NCBI RefSeq assembly: GCF_001583695.1
Contig: NZ_LOBC01000008.1
Coordinates: forward strand, 62,001 to 126,000
DNA length: 64,000 nt
Source of the DNA: Bacillus wiedmannii
GTDB lineage: Bacteria; Bacillota; Bacilli; Bacillales; Bacillaceae_G
Reading direction: 5' to 3'
In this document: positions 33,427 through 42,007 of the stretch, piece after piece
Layout of the letters: the number at the start of each line of letters is the position of its first letter
How positions within the stretch are numbered: position 1 is the stretch's first letter
Made by a program: the position numbers and the translations under genes
Notes under the pieces: generated by a model
Told to the model about the DNA's origin: nothing
Seen by the model: the letters and a program-made list of their open reading frames with translations, nothing else
Database searches by the model: none

Positions 33427-33504
33427 GAATTGTATAAGTAAAATACTTTCGTTCAAAAAATTCTCCTTCATCATTCCCCAAAAATAAAATACTTATCACA
33501 CTAT

Positions 33505-33636
33505 TTGAGGGCAGTAAGACTCCCACCTCAAAATTCAGCTGAAACAAAAAGGTTAAATTGAAGACCAACTGCCATTAAACGTCCAATTGGTGAGGGTTAA
33601 CCATCAGTGATGGATGAGCAAAACCTCACTTTATTA
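33505..33636. repeat. Candidate dispersed intergenic repeat, copy C (upstream of niaP)
   Basis: About 130 bases with three nested hairpins: TTTGAGG / CCTCAAA (33505-33531), ACCAACTG / CAATTGGT around 33564-33592, and GTGAGG / CCTCAC (33591-33630) enclosing CCATCA / TGATGG. There is no open frame. The 3-prime part is related to copy B. The size and folding fit the known class of small B. cereus-group repeats (bcr), which I cannot verify here. Confidence 0.5.
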
Positions 33637-33650
33637 AAAATGACCAAATA

Positions 33651-33678
33651 AAAAAGTAGCGATATTCCGCTACTTTTT
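33651..33678 (-). terminator. Terminator of the GT4-TagA transcript
   Basis: Stem AAAAAGTAGCG / CGCTACTTTTT overlapping the end of the TagA-type gene; the minus-strand RNA ends in a U run. Confidence 0.85.
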
Positions 33679-34410
33679 CGAACGCATAACTTCTTTTAAA
33701 AATTCCGCTAATACTAACTGACGACGCCAGCGCGTTGGATTACTACACAATCTATAAAACCACTCTAAATAAATCGATTGAATCCATTTTGGTGCACGTT
33801 TTACCTCTCCAGCCCATACGTCTAAACTTCCACCTACTCCAACAGCCATTTTCGTTTCTAAACGATGCTTATTAGTTTGGATAAAGTTCTCTTGTCTCGG
33901 GAAACCAAGTGCGACAAGTAATAGATCTGGTTTTGCTTCTTGAATACGAGAAATGATATTTTCTTCGTCCTCTTTTTTAAAATACCCATCTTGTATACCC
34001 ACAATAGATACCGCTGAATACGTCTTCGTTAAATGATCTGCTGCAGCTTGTACAACATGTGGTTTTGCTCCTAATAAGAAAACGGATACTGGTTTATTCT
34101 CTTCTGATAACTTCGCAAACAAATTACACATTAAATCAAAACCTGCTACACGCTCTTTTACAGGTGTACCAAGCATACCACTTGCTTTTACAACTCCAAT
34201 ACCGTCAGGTGTAATTAAATCTGTATTTAATAATGTTTTATGGAACTTTTCATCCTTTTTTGCACACATAACAATTTCAGGATTCGCTGTTACTACCTGA
34301 AAAGTATGCGTTCGCTCCAATTCTAGTTGCCCCTTCAAATATTGGACCGTTTCATCCATTGTCATTGTAGAAAAAGGAACACCTAGAATATCAACCGTTT
34401 TTACTTCCAT
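33670..34410 (-). CDS. WecG/TagA/CpsF-family glycosyltransferase
   Basis: A 246-residue peripheral membrane enzyme of glycosyltransferase family 26. TagA members add ManNAc to undecaprenyl-PP-GlcNAc as the first committed step of wall teichoic acid; WecG and CpsF act similarly on other polymers. Seen blocks are the VTANPEIVMCA loop (T41, N43), NTDLITPDGIGVV with candidate catalytic D64/D69, FLLGAKPHV, VALGFPRQE near 174-182, and the basic C-terminal RLCSNPTRWRRQ tail that docks on the membrane. It is transcribed 15 bases after the GT4 gene, forming a two-gene unit. B. cereus-group bacteria lack classical teichoic acid, so its product is probably another wall polysaccharide. Confidence 0.9.
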   Translation of the reverse strand: MEVKTVDILGVPFSTMTMDETVQYLKGQLELERTHTFQVVTANPEIVMCAKKDEKFHKTLLNTDLITPDGIGVVKASGMLGTPVKERVAGFDLMCNLFAKLSEENKPVSVFLLGAKPHVVQAAADHLTKTYSAVSIVGIQDGYFKKEDEENIISRIQEAKPDLLLVALGFPRQENFIQTNKHRLETKMAVGVGGSLDVWAGEVKRAPKWIQSIYLEWFYRLCSNPTRWRRQLVLAEFLKEVMRSKK

Positions 34411-34425
34411 GATTAACTATCCTCT

Positions 34426-35526
34426 CTATTTCAGTAAAAGTTTTTTATATGCATTATAAGTATCTTCATACAAATTTTTTAGGGAGAACTGAGTAGATGC
34501 ATGATTATATAAACGATTTCCCATCGCTTCTAATTCACCATTCAACCATTTTTCGTAAGCATTTTCTAATGCGCTTGCTAACGAGTCTACATCACCAATT
34601 GGTACAATCCAGCCATACGTATCATCAACTATTAACTTTTTCATATCACCTACATTTGTTGCAATAGAGGTTAAGCGTTGATTTGCTGCTTCTAATAAAA
34701 CGAGAGGGAAACTTTCACTATAAGAGGTTAACAAATTAATGTGTGCAGATGCATATAATTCTTTTGAATCTGTACGAAAACCTAGAAAAATCACCTTATC
34801 CTCTAAGCCCTTTTGTTTCACCATCTCTTTTAATTCTGCTTCTATAGGTCCATCACCAAGCAAGAGCACCTTTATATTTGGAATTTTAATTTTTTGTAAC
34901 GCTTCAAATAAAATATCATGACCTTTAACAGGATGAAGACGCGCTACTTGAACAGCTGTAAATACTCCTTCATCAATGCCAAATTCACTTTTATCATAAG
35001 GTTTTGCTGGAGTATTATCATACTCGATTCCATTATAAACCGTACAAATCTTCTCTTCTGGTACACCTAGTTTTATTATGTTTCTCTTAAAGTTTTCCGT
35101 AATTGCAAAGAATAAATCTACCTTCCTGAAAGAACGTAAATTTAACTTCGTAAATACCCATCCTTTTAATCCCCTCTTCATAAAATCCAACGTTGGATCA
35201 CTGTGGACAGTCATTATCCATTTCGCTTTTATACCTTTTTTCAAGAGGGAGAGATAGAAATTTGCTCGTGCGCCATGTGTATGCACAATGTCAAATTGAT
35301 TTTCATTAATAAATGCCTTTATTTTTGAAAGAATTGATAGGTCGTACCGAGATGATTGAGTAAAAACATGCACTTGAATACCAAGGTTTCTCGCCTCTCT
35401 AGCAATCGCACCTTCTTCAAATACCATTAATTCCACTTCTTCCTTTGAAAATTGAGATAAAAGTGAAATAATATGCGTTTTCCCCCCACCTTCTTCTGCA
35501 CCAGCATTTATATGTAACACTTTCAT
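34426..35526 (-). CDS. GT4-family glycosyltransferase
   Basis: A 366-residue GT-B enzyme. The N-terminal domain opens with HINAGAEEGGGKTHIISLL (residues 5-23) and DIVHTHGARANFY near 79-91. The C-terminal domain carries VARLHPVKGHDIL near 200, LLGDGPIEAEL, VIFLGFRTDSKELY and the nucleotide-sugar glutamates in YSESFPLVLLEA near 269-280. It is a retaining transferase that adds a sugar to a lipid-linked or wall glycan; the sugar is not predictable. A GGAGG lies before the ATG. It is the first gene of the unit with the TagA-type gene and is separated from the polymerase/ligase gene upstream by a strong terminator. Confidence 0.92.
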   Translation of the reverse strand: MKVLHINAGAEEGGGKTHIISLLSQFSKEEVELMVFEEGAIAREARNLGIQVHVFTQSSRYDLSILSKIKAFINENQFDIVHTHGARANFYLSLLKKGIKAKWIMTVHSDPTLDFMKRGLKGWVFTKLNLRSFRKVDLFFAITENFKRNIIKLGVPEEKICTVYNGIEYDNTPAKPYDKSEFGIDEGVFTAVQVARLHPVKGHDILFEALQKIKIPNIKVLLLGDGPIEAELKEMVKQKGLEDKVIFLGFRTDSKELYASAHINLLTSYSESFPLVLLEAANQRLTSIATNVGDMKKLIVDDTYGWIVPIGDVDSLASALENAYEKWLNGELEAMGNRLYNHASTQFSLKNLYEDTYNAYKKLLLK

Positions 35527-35567
35527 TTCCTATTTCCTCCACACTTTTTATTTTTACTTACTATAAC

Positions 35568-35604
35568 AAAAATAAAAGCTAACATGCGCTAGCTTTTATT
35601 TTTT
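35568..35604 (-). terminator. Terminator after the O-antigen ligase-like gene
   Basis: Stem AATAAAAGCTA / TAGCTTTTATT with an 8-base loop and flanking A and T runs. Confidence 0.85.
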
Positions 35605-35606
35605 AA

Positions 35607-37007
35607 TCATTCAATTTCCAAATCAACAAGTAGGTATGCGCTAATAAGGACTAAATAAAAACTTACACCCGGTGCCATTAAAACATGACCAGCTATAAAT
35701 GAAATACCTAAAGCCAAACCTATTCCAGTCATTATTAATACATATTTCACAGTGAATAATTGTTTGAATTTAGTCAATACAAGTCTAATAATTTTAAATC
35801 CAAAGTATACAAAAGGTAGTAAAAGTAACACAAGTCCACCAATTCCAAATGAATAGAACCAATCATGGAAATCTCGTTCAATTAATTTCGGCTCACCTTT
35901 ATAATTACCTGAATAACCCATACCTAATACTTTTTGAGAAAGAGGAGCTTTTTCATAGTACTCTTTATACTGCTGTTCAAATAATTCCCTGCCACTAAAA
36001 ATAATAGCCTGTGTTTCCTCTTTCTGTTCTTTTTCTTTTTCAATTTCTTTCTCTTTTTCCGTCTCAATAACGTGAGGTTTATGTTCTTTCAATTCTTCTA
36101 CTTGTTTCGCATTTTCTTCCTTCTTCTCATTTTGCAGCTTCTCAATTACTTGAAAATGTAGCCCCATATTTTTCATAAATGGTGAGAAAGGAGTGTATGC
36201 CATTACCCCTAGAAAAACAGTCATTGCAATCATACCATTTAATACATATGCATTTTTCTTTGCATCTTTACGTTGCATAAATGCCTGAATAAAACACATG
36301 ATGAACGCAATAATCATTGTAGCAAAAATCGCTCCAAATCCAACCTTTGTACCAACGGCAAACAATGAAAAAATAATCAAAATAGAAGGAATCCAGCAAT
36401 ATATTTTAGACATACTAGTTGTTTTTTCAATAGAATATAAAACAACTATTGGACAAATAATCGCCAGAATTGAACCTAATTCATTCCCTGCATAAAACCA
36501 TCCACGTGAACCAACCTTTAACCAATCATAACTGTTATAATCTGTTCCTGTTACAACCGAAACTACCATTACTATATTTATAATTAATGCTGCATAGGCA
36601 ATATTGTTTCGCATTTTAAAATACCTATTTTCTTTAAGTGATTTAAAGACCAAAATATAGCAAGTAAACATGATAAACGGATATAAAGATTTCGCTATAA
36701 ACTTAATCTCTTCCCCTAATACGATAGGATCCTTAACCAATTTATTATTAATTAGTCCTATAGTGAAAAAAGCACCCATTCCAATTATATACAGCAAGTA
36801 CTTAAGATTCCCTCTTTTCCTAGCTTGGAATACAATGTATATTCCTCCTAGGGCCATGACAAATAGACGCGCAAGAACTCCAATGGTTGTATCAATTTTT
36901 AAAACCATTATACAAAATGCCGTGAGTAAATCTAGAATTGGCTGTAACATTATAAAAATCAGTAAGAAATTTTCAAATTTACTACTTATACTGTTTTCCT
37001 TTAACAT
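35607..37007 (-). CDS. O-antigen ligase/polymerase-like membrane protein (Wzy/WaaL type)
   Basis: A 466-residue membrane protein with about 10-12 helices. Between helices lies a long hydrophilic loop (residues about 285-365) made of alternating Glu and Lys repeats (runs such as EKEKEIEKEKEQKEE). The loop ends with FSGRELFEQQYKEYYEKAPLSQKVLGMGYSG and HDWFYSFGIGG, the large-loop pattern of the Wzy/WaaL family. Such proteins polymerise or transfer lipid-linked glycans outside the membrane. The charged low-complexity insertion is unusual. GGAGG precedes the ATG. It has its own terminator, separate from the GT4-TagA unit. Confidence 0.85.
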   Translation of the reverse strand: MLKENSISSKFENFLLIFIMLQPILDLLTAFCIMVLKIDTTIGVLARLFVMALGGIYIVFQARKRGNLKYLLYIIGMGAFFTIGLINNKLVKDPIVLGEEIKFIAKSLYPFIMFTCYILVFKSLKENRYFKMRNNIAYAALIINIVMVVSVVTGTDYNSYDWLKVGSRGWFYAGNELGSILAIICPIVVLYSIEKTTSMSKIYCWIPSILIIFSLFAVGTKVGFGAIFATMIIAFIMCFIQAFMQRKDAKKNAYVLNGMIAMTVFLGVMAYTPFSPFMKNMGLHFQVIEKLQNEKKEENAKQVEELKEHKPHVIETEKEKEIEKEKEQKEETQAIIFSGRELFEQQYKEYYEKAPLSQKVLGMGYSGNYKGEPKLIERDFHDWFYSFGIGGLVLLLLPFVYFGFKIIRLVLTKFKQLFTVKYVLIMTGIGLALGISFIAGHVLMAPGVSFYLVLISAYLLVDLEIE

Positions 37008-37278
37008 TTAAAGCCTCCATAACTATTACATAATTTCAACCTATAGAATAAACATTTTTTATTCATCTCAAATGTTTATTATAACATAACCTTATTGTTA
37101 AACTATCCGATTTATATACCAATTTTTATAATAGAAAAGGTAATAAATTTGTATTTTCAAACGCTTTCTTTCCTAATTTATTCTTTTTTTTTACACGTAA
37201 AGAAAATACATTGTTATTTCCAAAACTTTAGTGTATATTTTTTCTCTGGAACATCTTTATAAGGAAGGAATTAGAGCC

Positions 37279-37911
37279 ATGTTATTAATCGATATATTTA
37301 CGTTTCTTGGCATTATCGCCGCTGCCATTTCTGGTACATTAGTTGGTTTGAAAAAAGATTTAGATTTATTCGGTGTCCTTTGTTTAGCTGTAGCTACTGC
37401 GCTCGGCGGCGGTATTATTCGTGATATTATGATTGGTAACCTGCCTCCTGTCGCATTTGTAAAACCTATTTACTTTTTCGTAAGCGTATTATCAGCATTA
37501 TTTACTTGTATGTTTTTTGAGCGCATCAATAAACTTCAAGTCGTTATTATGCTTTCTGATGCTGTTGGTTTAGGTGTATTTACAGCTATTGGTGCAAATG
37601 CAGCAATGTCACATCACGTTGACGCCTCGTTTTTAGTAGTTTCAATGGGCGTCATTACAGGTATTGGAGGCGGTATTTTGCGTGACATTTGCGCTCAAGA
37701 TATCCCTTACGTATTCCGAAAAGAAATTTACGCAATCGCTTCTATCTTAGGAGCAATTAGCTTCCTAATCACACATGCAATGGGCGCGCACGTATTAGCC
37801 TTCTATGTTTGTTTATTAGTAACATTCATTATTCGTGTCGTCACTGTAATATATAATGTACATTTCCCTGTTTTCTTTAAAACACATGCTAAAATTAATA
37901 AAGGTCATTAA
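37279..37911 (+). CDS. TRIC-type cation channel family protein (UPF0126)
   Basis: A 210-residue protein with seven hydrophobic helices and two internal repeats. GTLVGLKKDLDLFGVLCLAVATALGGGIIRDI appears in the first (split here: DLDLFGV, then GGGIIRDIMIG), and GVITGIGGGILRDICAQDIP in the second. This is the bacterial TRIC fold, a trimeric K+-permeable channel. The start at ATG 37279 follows AAGGAAGG; the longer frame from 37231 lacks a binding site. A cre-like sequence lies near 37159-37172. It ends in a strong terminator. Confidence 0.88.
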   Translation: MLLIDIFTFLGIIAAAISGTLVGLKKDLDLFGVLCLAVATALGGGIIRDIMIGNLPPVAFVKPIYFFVSVLSALFTCMFFERINKLQVVIMLSDAVGLGVFTAIGANAAMSHHVDASFLVVSMGVITGIGGGILRDICAQDIPYVFRKEIYAIASILGAISFLITHAMGAHVLAFYVCLLVTFIIRVVTVIYNVHFPVFFKTHAKINKGH

Positions 37912-37940
37912 GAGAATTCTACATAGAATTCTCTTAATTT
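37908..37940 (+). terminator. Terminator after the TRIC-type gene
   Basis: A 14-base perfect stem TTAAGAGAATTCTA / TAGAATTCTCTTAA overlapping the stop codon, with a 2-base centre. The T run is short. Confidence 0.7.
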
Positions 37941-38007
37941 ATATACAATTCCATATACTGTAGAGTAATTTTATATAACAATATATAATTACATTAGAAT
38001 ACAAAAT

Positions 38008-38021
38008 TGAAAACGCTTTAC
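38008..38021 (+). promoter_or_regulatory. cre-like (CcpA) sequence upstream of hemAT
   Basis: TGAAAACGCTTTAC matches the cre consensus TGWAARCGYTWNCW except near its 3-prime end. It lies 14 bases before the hemAT start, within the leader, where CcpA could block transcription. Confidence 0.35.
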
Positions 38022-38035
38022 AAACAGGGGGAAGA

Positions 38036-39334
38036 ATGATGCTTGGGGTTTTTAAAAAAATTAAAACAAACACCAGTATAATTGAGTTAAGTAAAGGCCA
38101 ACAAATAATATTTAATGTGCCTGCTAATTCTGAACTAAAAACTCAAATGGATATGCTACATATTTCGAAGGAAGATTTACAAATTGTAAAAGTATTACAG
38201 CCGTTTATTTATGAGGAAATAGATTGGATCACTGAAAAATTCTACACCAACATCACAAAACAACCTAATTTAATTGCCGTTATTGAACGCTACAGCTCTA
38301 TTCCCAAATTAAAACAAACGTTAAAAACACATATTAAAGAATTGTTTAGCGGTAATATGTATGAAGATTTTATTGAACAACGTGCTAAAATTGCAAGAAG
38401 ACATGTACAAATTGGTTTACATAGAAAATGGTATACTGCAGCCTATCAAGAATTATTCCGTTCCGTCATGAAGATTTTGCAAACTAAAATTTCAACAATA
38501 GAGGATTTTTCTTATTCTATAAATGTAATAAACAAATTATTTACATTAGAACAAGAACTTGTTATTGCGGCTTATGAATCCGAATATGAAAGAATTCAAA
38601 AAGAACATGAAAAAGAAAAAGAACTGACAGCTATGACGATTACACATATTGCAACAGAACTAGCAGCAGTATCTGAAAAAACAAGTTCTTCTATTCAACA
38701 GTTAACATCTAAATCAGAAAATATTGTAGGAATTGCAAAAACAGGTACATCATTAGCCACAACATCAGAAGAAAAGGCTAATAAAGGAAAAGAACAATTA
38801 AATCTGCAAAACAAACGTATGGAAAGCATTCAAACAAATATGGAAACTATCATTACTGATACTCGTGAACTTCTCGATATTTCTAATAAAATTAACGAAA
38901 TCATTGATATCGTAAAATCAATCGCTGAGCAAACAAATTTACTAGCATTAAATGCTGCTATTGAATCTGCACGTGCTGGTGAATTCGGTAAAGGTTTTTC
39001 AGTCGTAGCGGGAGAAATTCGAAAGTTATCAGAGCAAACGAAAGAATCTATCTACAACGTTACAAAGCTCGTTGAAAAAACTAATAAACAAATTATCCAC
39101 GTCTCTTCCTCCGTAGAGCAAATTAGCTCTCTCGTATCTGAAGGGACAGATAGTATGCATGCGACAGATCAATATTTCCAAGAAATCGTAAAAGATATGT
39201 CTAACTCTAAAGACCAGAATAAAAAAATTGAAAATGAATTAGAAGTTATTTCACAGGTAATGAAGAGTATTCAAGACGACTCCTCAAAAATGGCCTTAAC
39301 AGCGGATAGTTTACAGCTAGAACTTAATCGATAG
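38036..39334 (+). CDS. hemAT: Haem aerotaxis transducer HemAT (globin-coupled sensor)
   Basis: A 432-residue soluble chemoreceptor, the same length as B. subtilis HemAT. The globin domain (about 35-180) has the proximal haem ligand H123 in [14 protein letters not shown] and distal Y70 in EKFYTN; both keep B. subtilis numbering. The C-terminal methyl-accepting signalling domain includes the hairpin tip [22 protein letters not shown] (quoted in parts: [16 protein letters not shown], then SARAGE) near residues 300-325. It senses O2 and signals to CheA. The start follows AGGGGGAAG. It is monocistronic; a terminator stands between it and the convergent membrane gene. Confidence 0.95.
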   Translation: MMLGVFKKIKTNTSIIELSKGQQIIFNVPANSELKTQMDMLHISKEDLQIVKVLQPFIYEEIDWITEKFYTNITKQPNLIAVIERYSSIPKLKQTLKTHIKELFSGNMYEDFIEQRAKIARRHVQIGLHRKWYTAAYQELFRSVMKILQTKISTIEDFSYSINVINKLFTLEQELVIAAYESEYERIQKEHEKEKELTAMTITHIATELAAVSEKTSSSIQQLTSKSENIVGIAKTGTSLATTSEEKANKGKEQLNLQNKRMESIQTNMETIITDTRELLDISNKINEIIDIVKSIAEQTNLLALNAAIESARAGEFGKGFSVVAGEIRKLSEQTKESIYNVTKLVEKTNKQIIHVSSSVEQISSLVSEGTDSMHATDQYFQEIVKDMSNSKDQNKKIENELEVISQVMKSIQDDSSKMALTADSLQLELNR

Positions 39335-39400
39335 GATAAAGCTTATGTCAGTAGAATTTTTTCATCTCTGCTGACTCTTAGTCTTCATCTCCCATCCATA

Positions 39401-39431
39401 AAAAAAGAATCCAAACTGGATTCTTTTTATT
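39401..39431. terminator. Bidirectional terminator between hemAT and the GT-C-like gene
   Basis: Stem AAAAAGAATCCA / TGGATTCTTTTT with a 3-base loop. Confidence 0.85.
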
Positions 39432-40740
39432 TTCTGAAGAATATTTTTTGACAATACACATAACTCATATAAACACCAAAGCTTTGCAAAATAAACAAAG
39501 CTGGCACTATAGGGTTGTAATATATCATATCTACTTGGAAGAGTCTTAACAATACGTATCCACTAATTAACAATAAGAACAACATATATCCTTCGTTTTG
39601 TTGTTTCTTAATAAGGAAATGTAATAATGCTATAGCCATAAATAATGTTACCGTTATATATATAAGTTTTTCACATTTAAATAGAATAGAATTTACTCCC
39701 TCATCTGAAAACTGATTAATCACTGGTTTTAAAAGATTAAATCTTTCATCTTCAATCTCTTTTAATTTTTGATTAATGTGCTCTGATACACTTTGATTTT
39801 TCGTTATTTTTTCCTCACTTTGATTTTTCCCAATTAAAACAGATTGAACATACATCTCATTCGAAATCGTGTATTGGGACATTCCCATTGCCTTAATTCC
39901 GTAATTCACACAAAAATGAGCACTATAAAATAGAATTAGTATGCCTATCATCTTTAATAGCACTTTTTGTTTCGTTGCTGATTGAAAAAATTCAATTAAC
40001 AACACATATACAGTGATAAAAATAGGAAGAAATAATCCCATTGGGAAAATCATATTGCTAAATGCAAAGAAGATTGCTGAAAACACCCACATATAAGGAT
40101 GATCTAATCCTTTATATAAAAGTATGTAACAAGCAAAATAAAATAGACATATTGCGAGCGATTCTTGTGTTAATAAGGAACTCATAAATATATTTGGGAT
40201 ATATAAAGCATAAAATACAGATGCAATACGACCACACTCTTCCCCAAAAATCATTGACGTAATGCGATAAATGAAGAATGCGGTCCCTGTACAAAATAAA
40301 ACATTAAATAGCTGTAAAGCAAATACCGTATCACCAAATATACGAATAATAATCGATTCATAAATGATAAAAGGTAACTGAGCTACATTCCCTATGTTAT
40401 TACCAATTGCAACCTGCTTTGCAGATTCATACATTGCTTTCATATCACCAATCATTGGAACATCTATAAATATAACCATACTAAGTCTCACAACTATAGA
40501 TGTGCCTATAAGAAAAATAAGAAATTGTTTATCTGTAAAACGATATTGTAAAATCGATGTTACTAACAAAATAAGGATAATAAAAATTACTAATATAATT
40601 GTTAAACTCATTGTACTTCCTTCAAAAAATTGCTTACTCGTTTCAAATGCTGACCAGCAACTATAAATAAAAAATGCGAGCATCGTACCAACCATTATTT
40701 TACTGAAGAAAGATGAAAAATTTGTTTGTATATGATTCAT
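39427..40740 (-). CDS. GT-C/GT39-like membrane protein, short paralogue
   Basis: A 437-residue protein with about 11-12 membrane helices, arranged like polyisoprenyl-phosphate-dependent (GT39/ArnT-like) transferases. The first outer loop holds an aspartate in IGDMKAMYESAKQ (near residue 97). The central block TGTAFFIYRITSMIFGEECGRIASVFYALYIPNIFMSS parallels the gene at 46249-47709, read here in pieces (FFIYRITSMIF, ALYIPNIFMSSLLT). Compared with that paralogue, its C-terminal YQTRYRYF motif is replaced by VDMIYYNPI and a loop is shorter, so activity may be altered or lost. The ATG follows GAGGTG. It is single, on the opposite strand from its paralogue. Confidence 0.75.
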   Translation of the reverse strand: MNHIQTNFSSFFSKIMVGTMLAFFIYSCWSAFETSKQFFEGSTMSLTIILVIFIILILLVTSILQYRFTDKQFLIFLIGTSIVVRLSMVIFIDVPMIGDMKAMYESAKQVAIGNNIGNVAQLPFIIYESIIIRIFGDTVFALQLFNVLFCTGTAFFIYRITSMIFGEECGRIASVFYALYIPNIFMSSLLTQESLAICLFYFACYILLYKGLDHPYMWVFSAIFFAFSNMIFPMGLFLPIFITVYVLLIEFFQSATKQKVLLKMIGILILFYSAHFCVNYGIKAMGMSQYTISNEMYVQSVLIGKNQSEEKITKNQSVSEHINQKLKEIEDERFNLLKPVINQFSDEGVNSILFKCEKLIYITVTLFMAIALLHFLIKKQQNEGYMLFLLLISGYVLLRLFQVDMIYYNPIVPALFILQSFGVYMSYVYCQKIFFRK

Positions 40741-41060
40741 ATGTCCATTGCACCTCTATTTCCATTCATAACACAACGATTCTATCATGAATGGGCACAC
40801 AGCTGATAGGGAATTTATATGACAAATATGTATTCTTCACTTTTCACTTGCAATGTAAGCGAATCCTCTTTTACACTACACTTTAGACAAAATAAATTTT
40901 CTTTCAGTTGCATGAATATACTTGCAGAAGTATTCTTTCCTCTCTATCCATAACTTTTACTCATTTGAATATCTGGTAAAATCCAATAGGAACTAACACT
41001 CCTTTTATGTCATAAAGAACATGTCACTCTGATTGAAAACGTAACCTAGGGGCTGATTAT
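40741..41060. other. Intergenic region between two divergent genes
   Basis: About 320 bases upstream of both the GT-C-like gene (-) and the thioesterase gene (+). An extended -10-like TGGTAAAAT occurs at 40974-40982, and AGGGG before 41061 is the thioesterase binding site. I see no RNA element or open frame. Confidence 0.5.
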
Positions 41061-41573
41061 ATGGAAAAGAAATTTATGAGAGAATCAAAAGCAATTAAAA
41101 CAACACGTGTTTTCCCAAACGATTTGAACAATCATCAAACTTTATTCGGTGGAAAATTATTAGCGGAAATTGATAGTATTGCTTCTATTGCAGCTGCCAG
41201 ACATAGCCGAAAACATTGCGTTACAGCATCTATTGATTCTGTTAATTTTTTAACACCAATTCAACAAGCTGATTCTGTTTGTTACGAAGCGTTTGTTTGT
41301 TATACTGGTAAATCATCTATGGAAGTATTTGTGAAGGTTATCGCAGAAAGCTTATTATTAGGAGAACGTCGCATCGCTGCTACTTGCTTTATTACATTCG
41401 TAGCTCTAAAAGATGGGAAACCTTCTTCCGTTCCGCAAGTACTGCCAGAAACTGAAGAAGAACATTGGTTGCACAAAACTGGTCTAGAACGTGCAGAAGA
41501 TCGAAAAAAAGGACGTCTAAAAAGTAAAGAAATGGCTGAAGTACTAACTTTAAATAAACCTTGGAGCGTATAA
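41061..41573 (+). CDS. Acyl-CoA thioesterase (hotdog fold, YkhA/YciA type)
   Basis: A 170-residue cytosolic enzyme hydrolysing acyl-CoA thioesters. The hotdog core is RVFPNDLNNHQTLFGGKLLAEID (in parts: FPNDLNNHQTLFGGKLL, catalytic Asn/Asp and the GG turn), followed by the central helix SIASIAAARHS and VTASIDSVNFLTPI. The charged C-terminal extension EEEHWLHKTGLERAEDRKKG is typical of the long-chain YkhA group. AGGGG precedes the ATG. It stands alone between polysaccharide genes and probably has no role in them. Confidence 0.9.
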   Translation: MEKKFMRESKAIKTTRVFPNDLNNHQTLFGGKLLAEIDSIASIAAARHSRKHCVTASIDSVNFLTPIQQADSVCYEAFVCYTGKSSMEVFVKVIAESLLLGERRIAATCFITFVALKDGKPSSVPQVLPETEEEHWLHKTGLERAEDRKKGRLKSKEMAEVLTLNKPWSV

Positions 41574-41587
41574 AAAGCAATTTCCTT

Positions 41588-41622
41588 CTGAGCGAATATG
41601 TAGTATATATATTCGCTCATTG
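41588..41622 (+). terminator. Hairpin after the thioesterase gene
   Basis: GAGCGAATAT / ATATTCGCTC with a 9-base loop; only a weak T tract follows, so termination may be partial. Confidence 0.55.
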
Positions 41623-42007
41623 CTTTGTAAACAATTCAAACATCCACTACGATTTTTATAGTCACCCCTTAACCTATATATCTATCTTAACTACGCATAT
41701 CCATTCTTATTTTCTTTTTTATACAACTTATTTTATATATATTTCTATACAAGCAATAGTTGATTTACAAAGTTTATGTAAGGTACACTTATACTCGTAA
41801 TTAACAAATGAAGGTGATGATTTATTGCACATATAAAAAAACTATACCTTCAAAACTGTATATAAAATGTATTTCATTATACTAAAATTATTCACACTTC
41901 AAATATATTTTTATATGGAGTCAAATAATTAGCTCTAATAAGGGTTCTTAATACGATACAAATGATATTTTGATTAAATCGTATTACTTTAATGAAAAGG
42001 TGGAATC
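41623..42007. other. AT-rich intergenic region before the flippase gene
   Basis: About 385 bases, very AT-rich, without a gene I can support. It contains short dyads (GAAGGT at 41811 with ACCTTC at 41849) and a GAAGGTGATGA sequence followed by a frame that stops after three codons, which could be a decayed gene start. The final GAAAAGGTGGAA is the flippase binding site. Confidence 0.5.

Noticed and set aside
36490-36510. CACGTG sequence as a second parS
   Set aside because: Only 12 of 16 bases match, the outer positions of the dyad are broken, and it lies inside the O-antigen ligase-like gene.
41811-41890. Possible 25-codon gene starting at the GAAGGTGATG sequence
   Set aside because: It is too short, has very AT-rich composition, no binding site of its own and no recognisable product.
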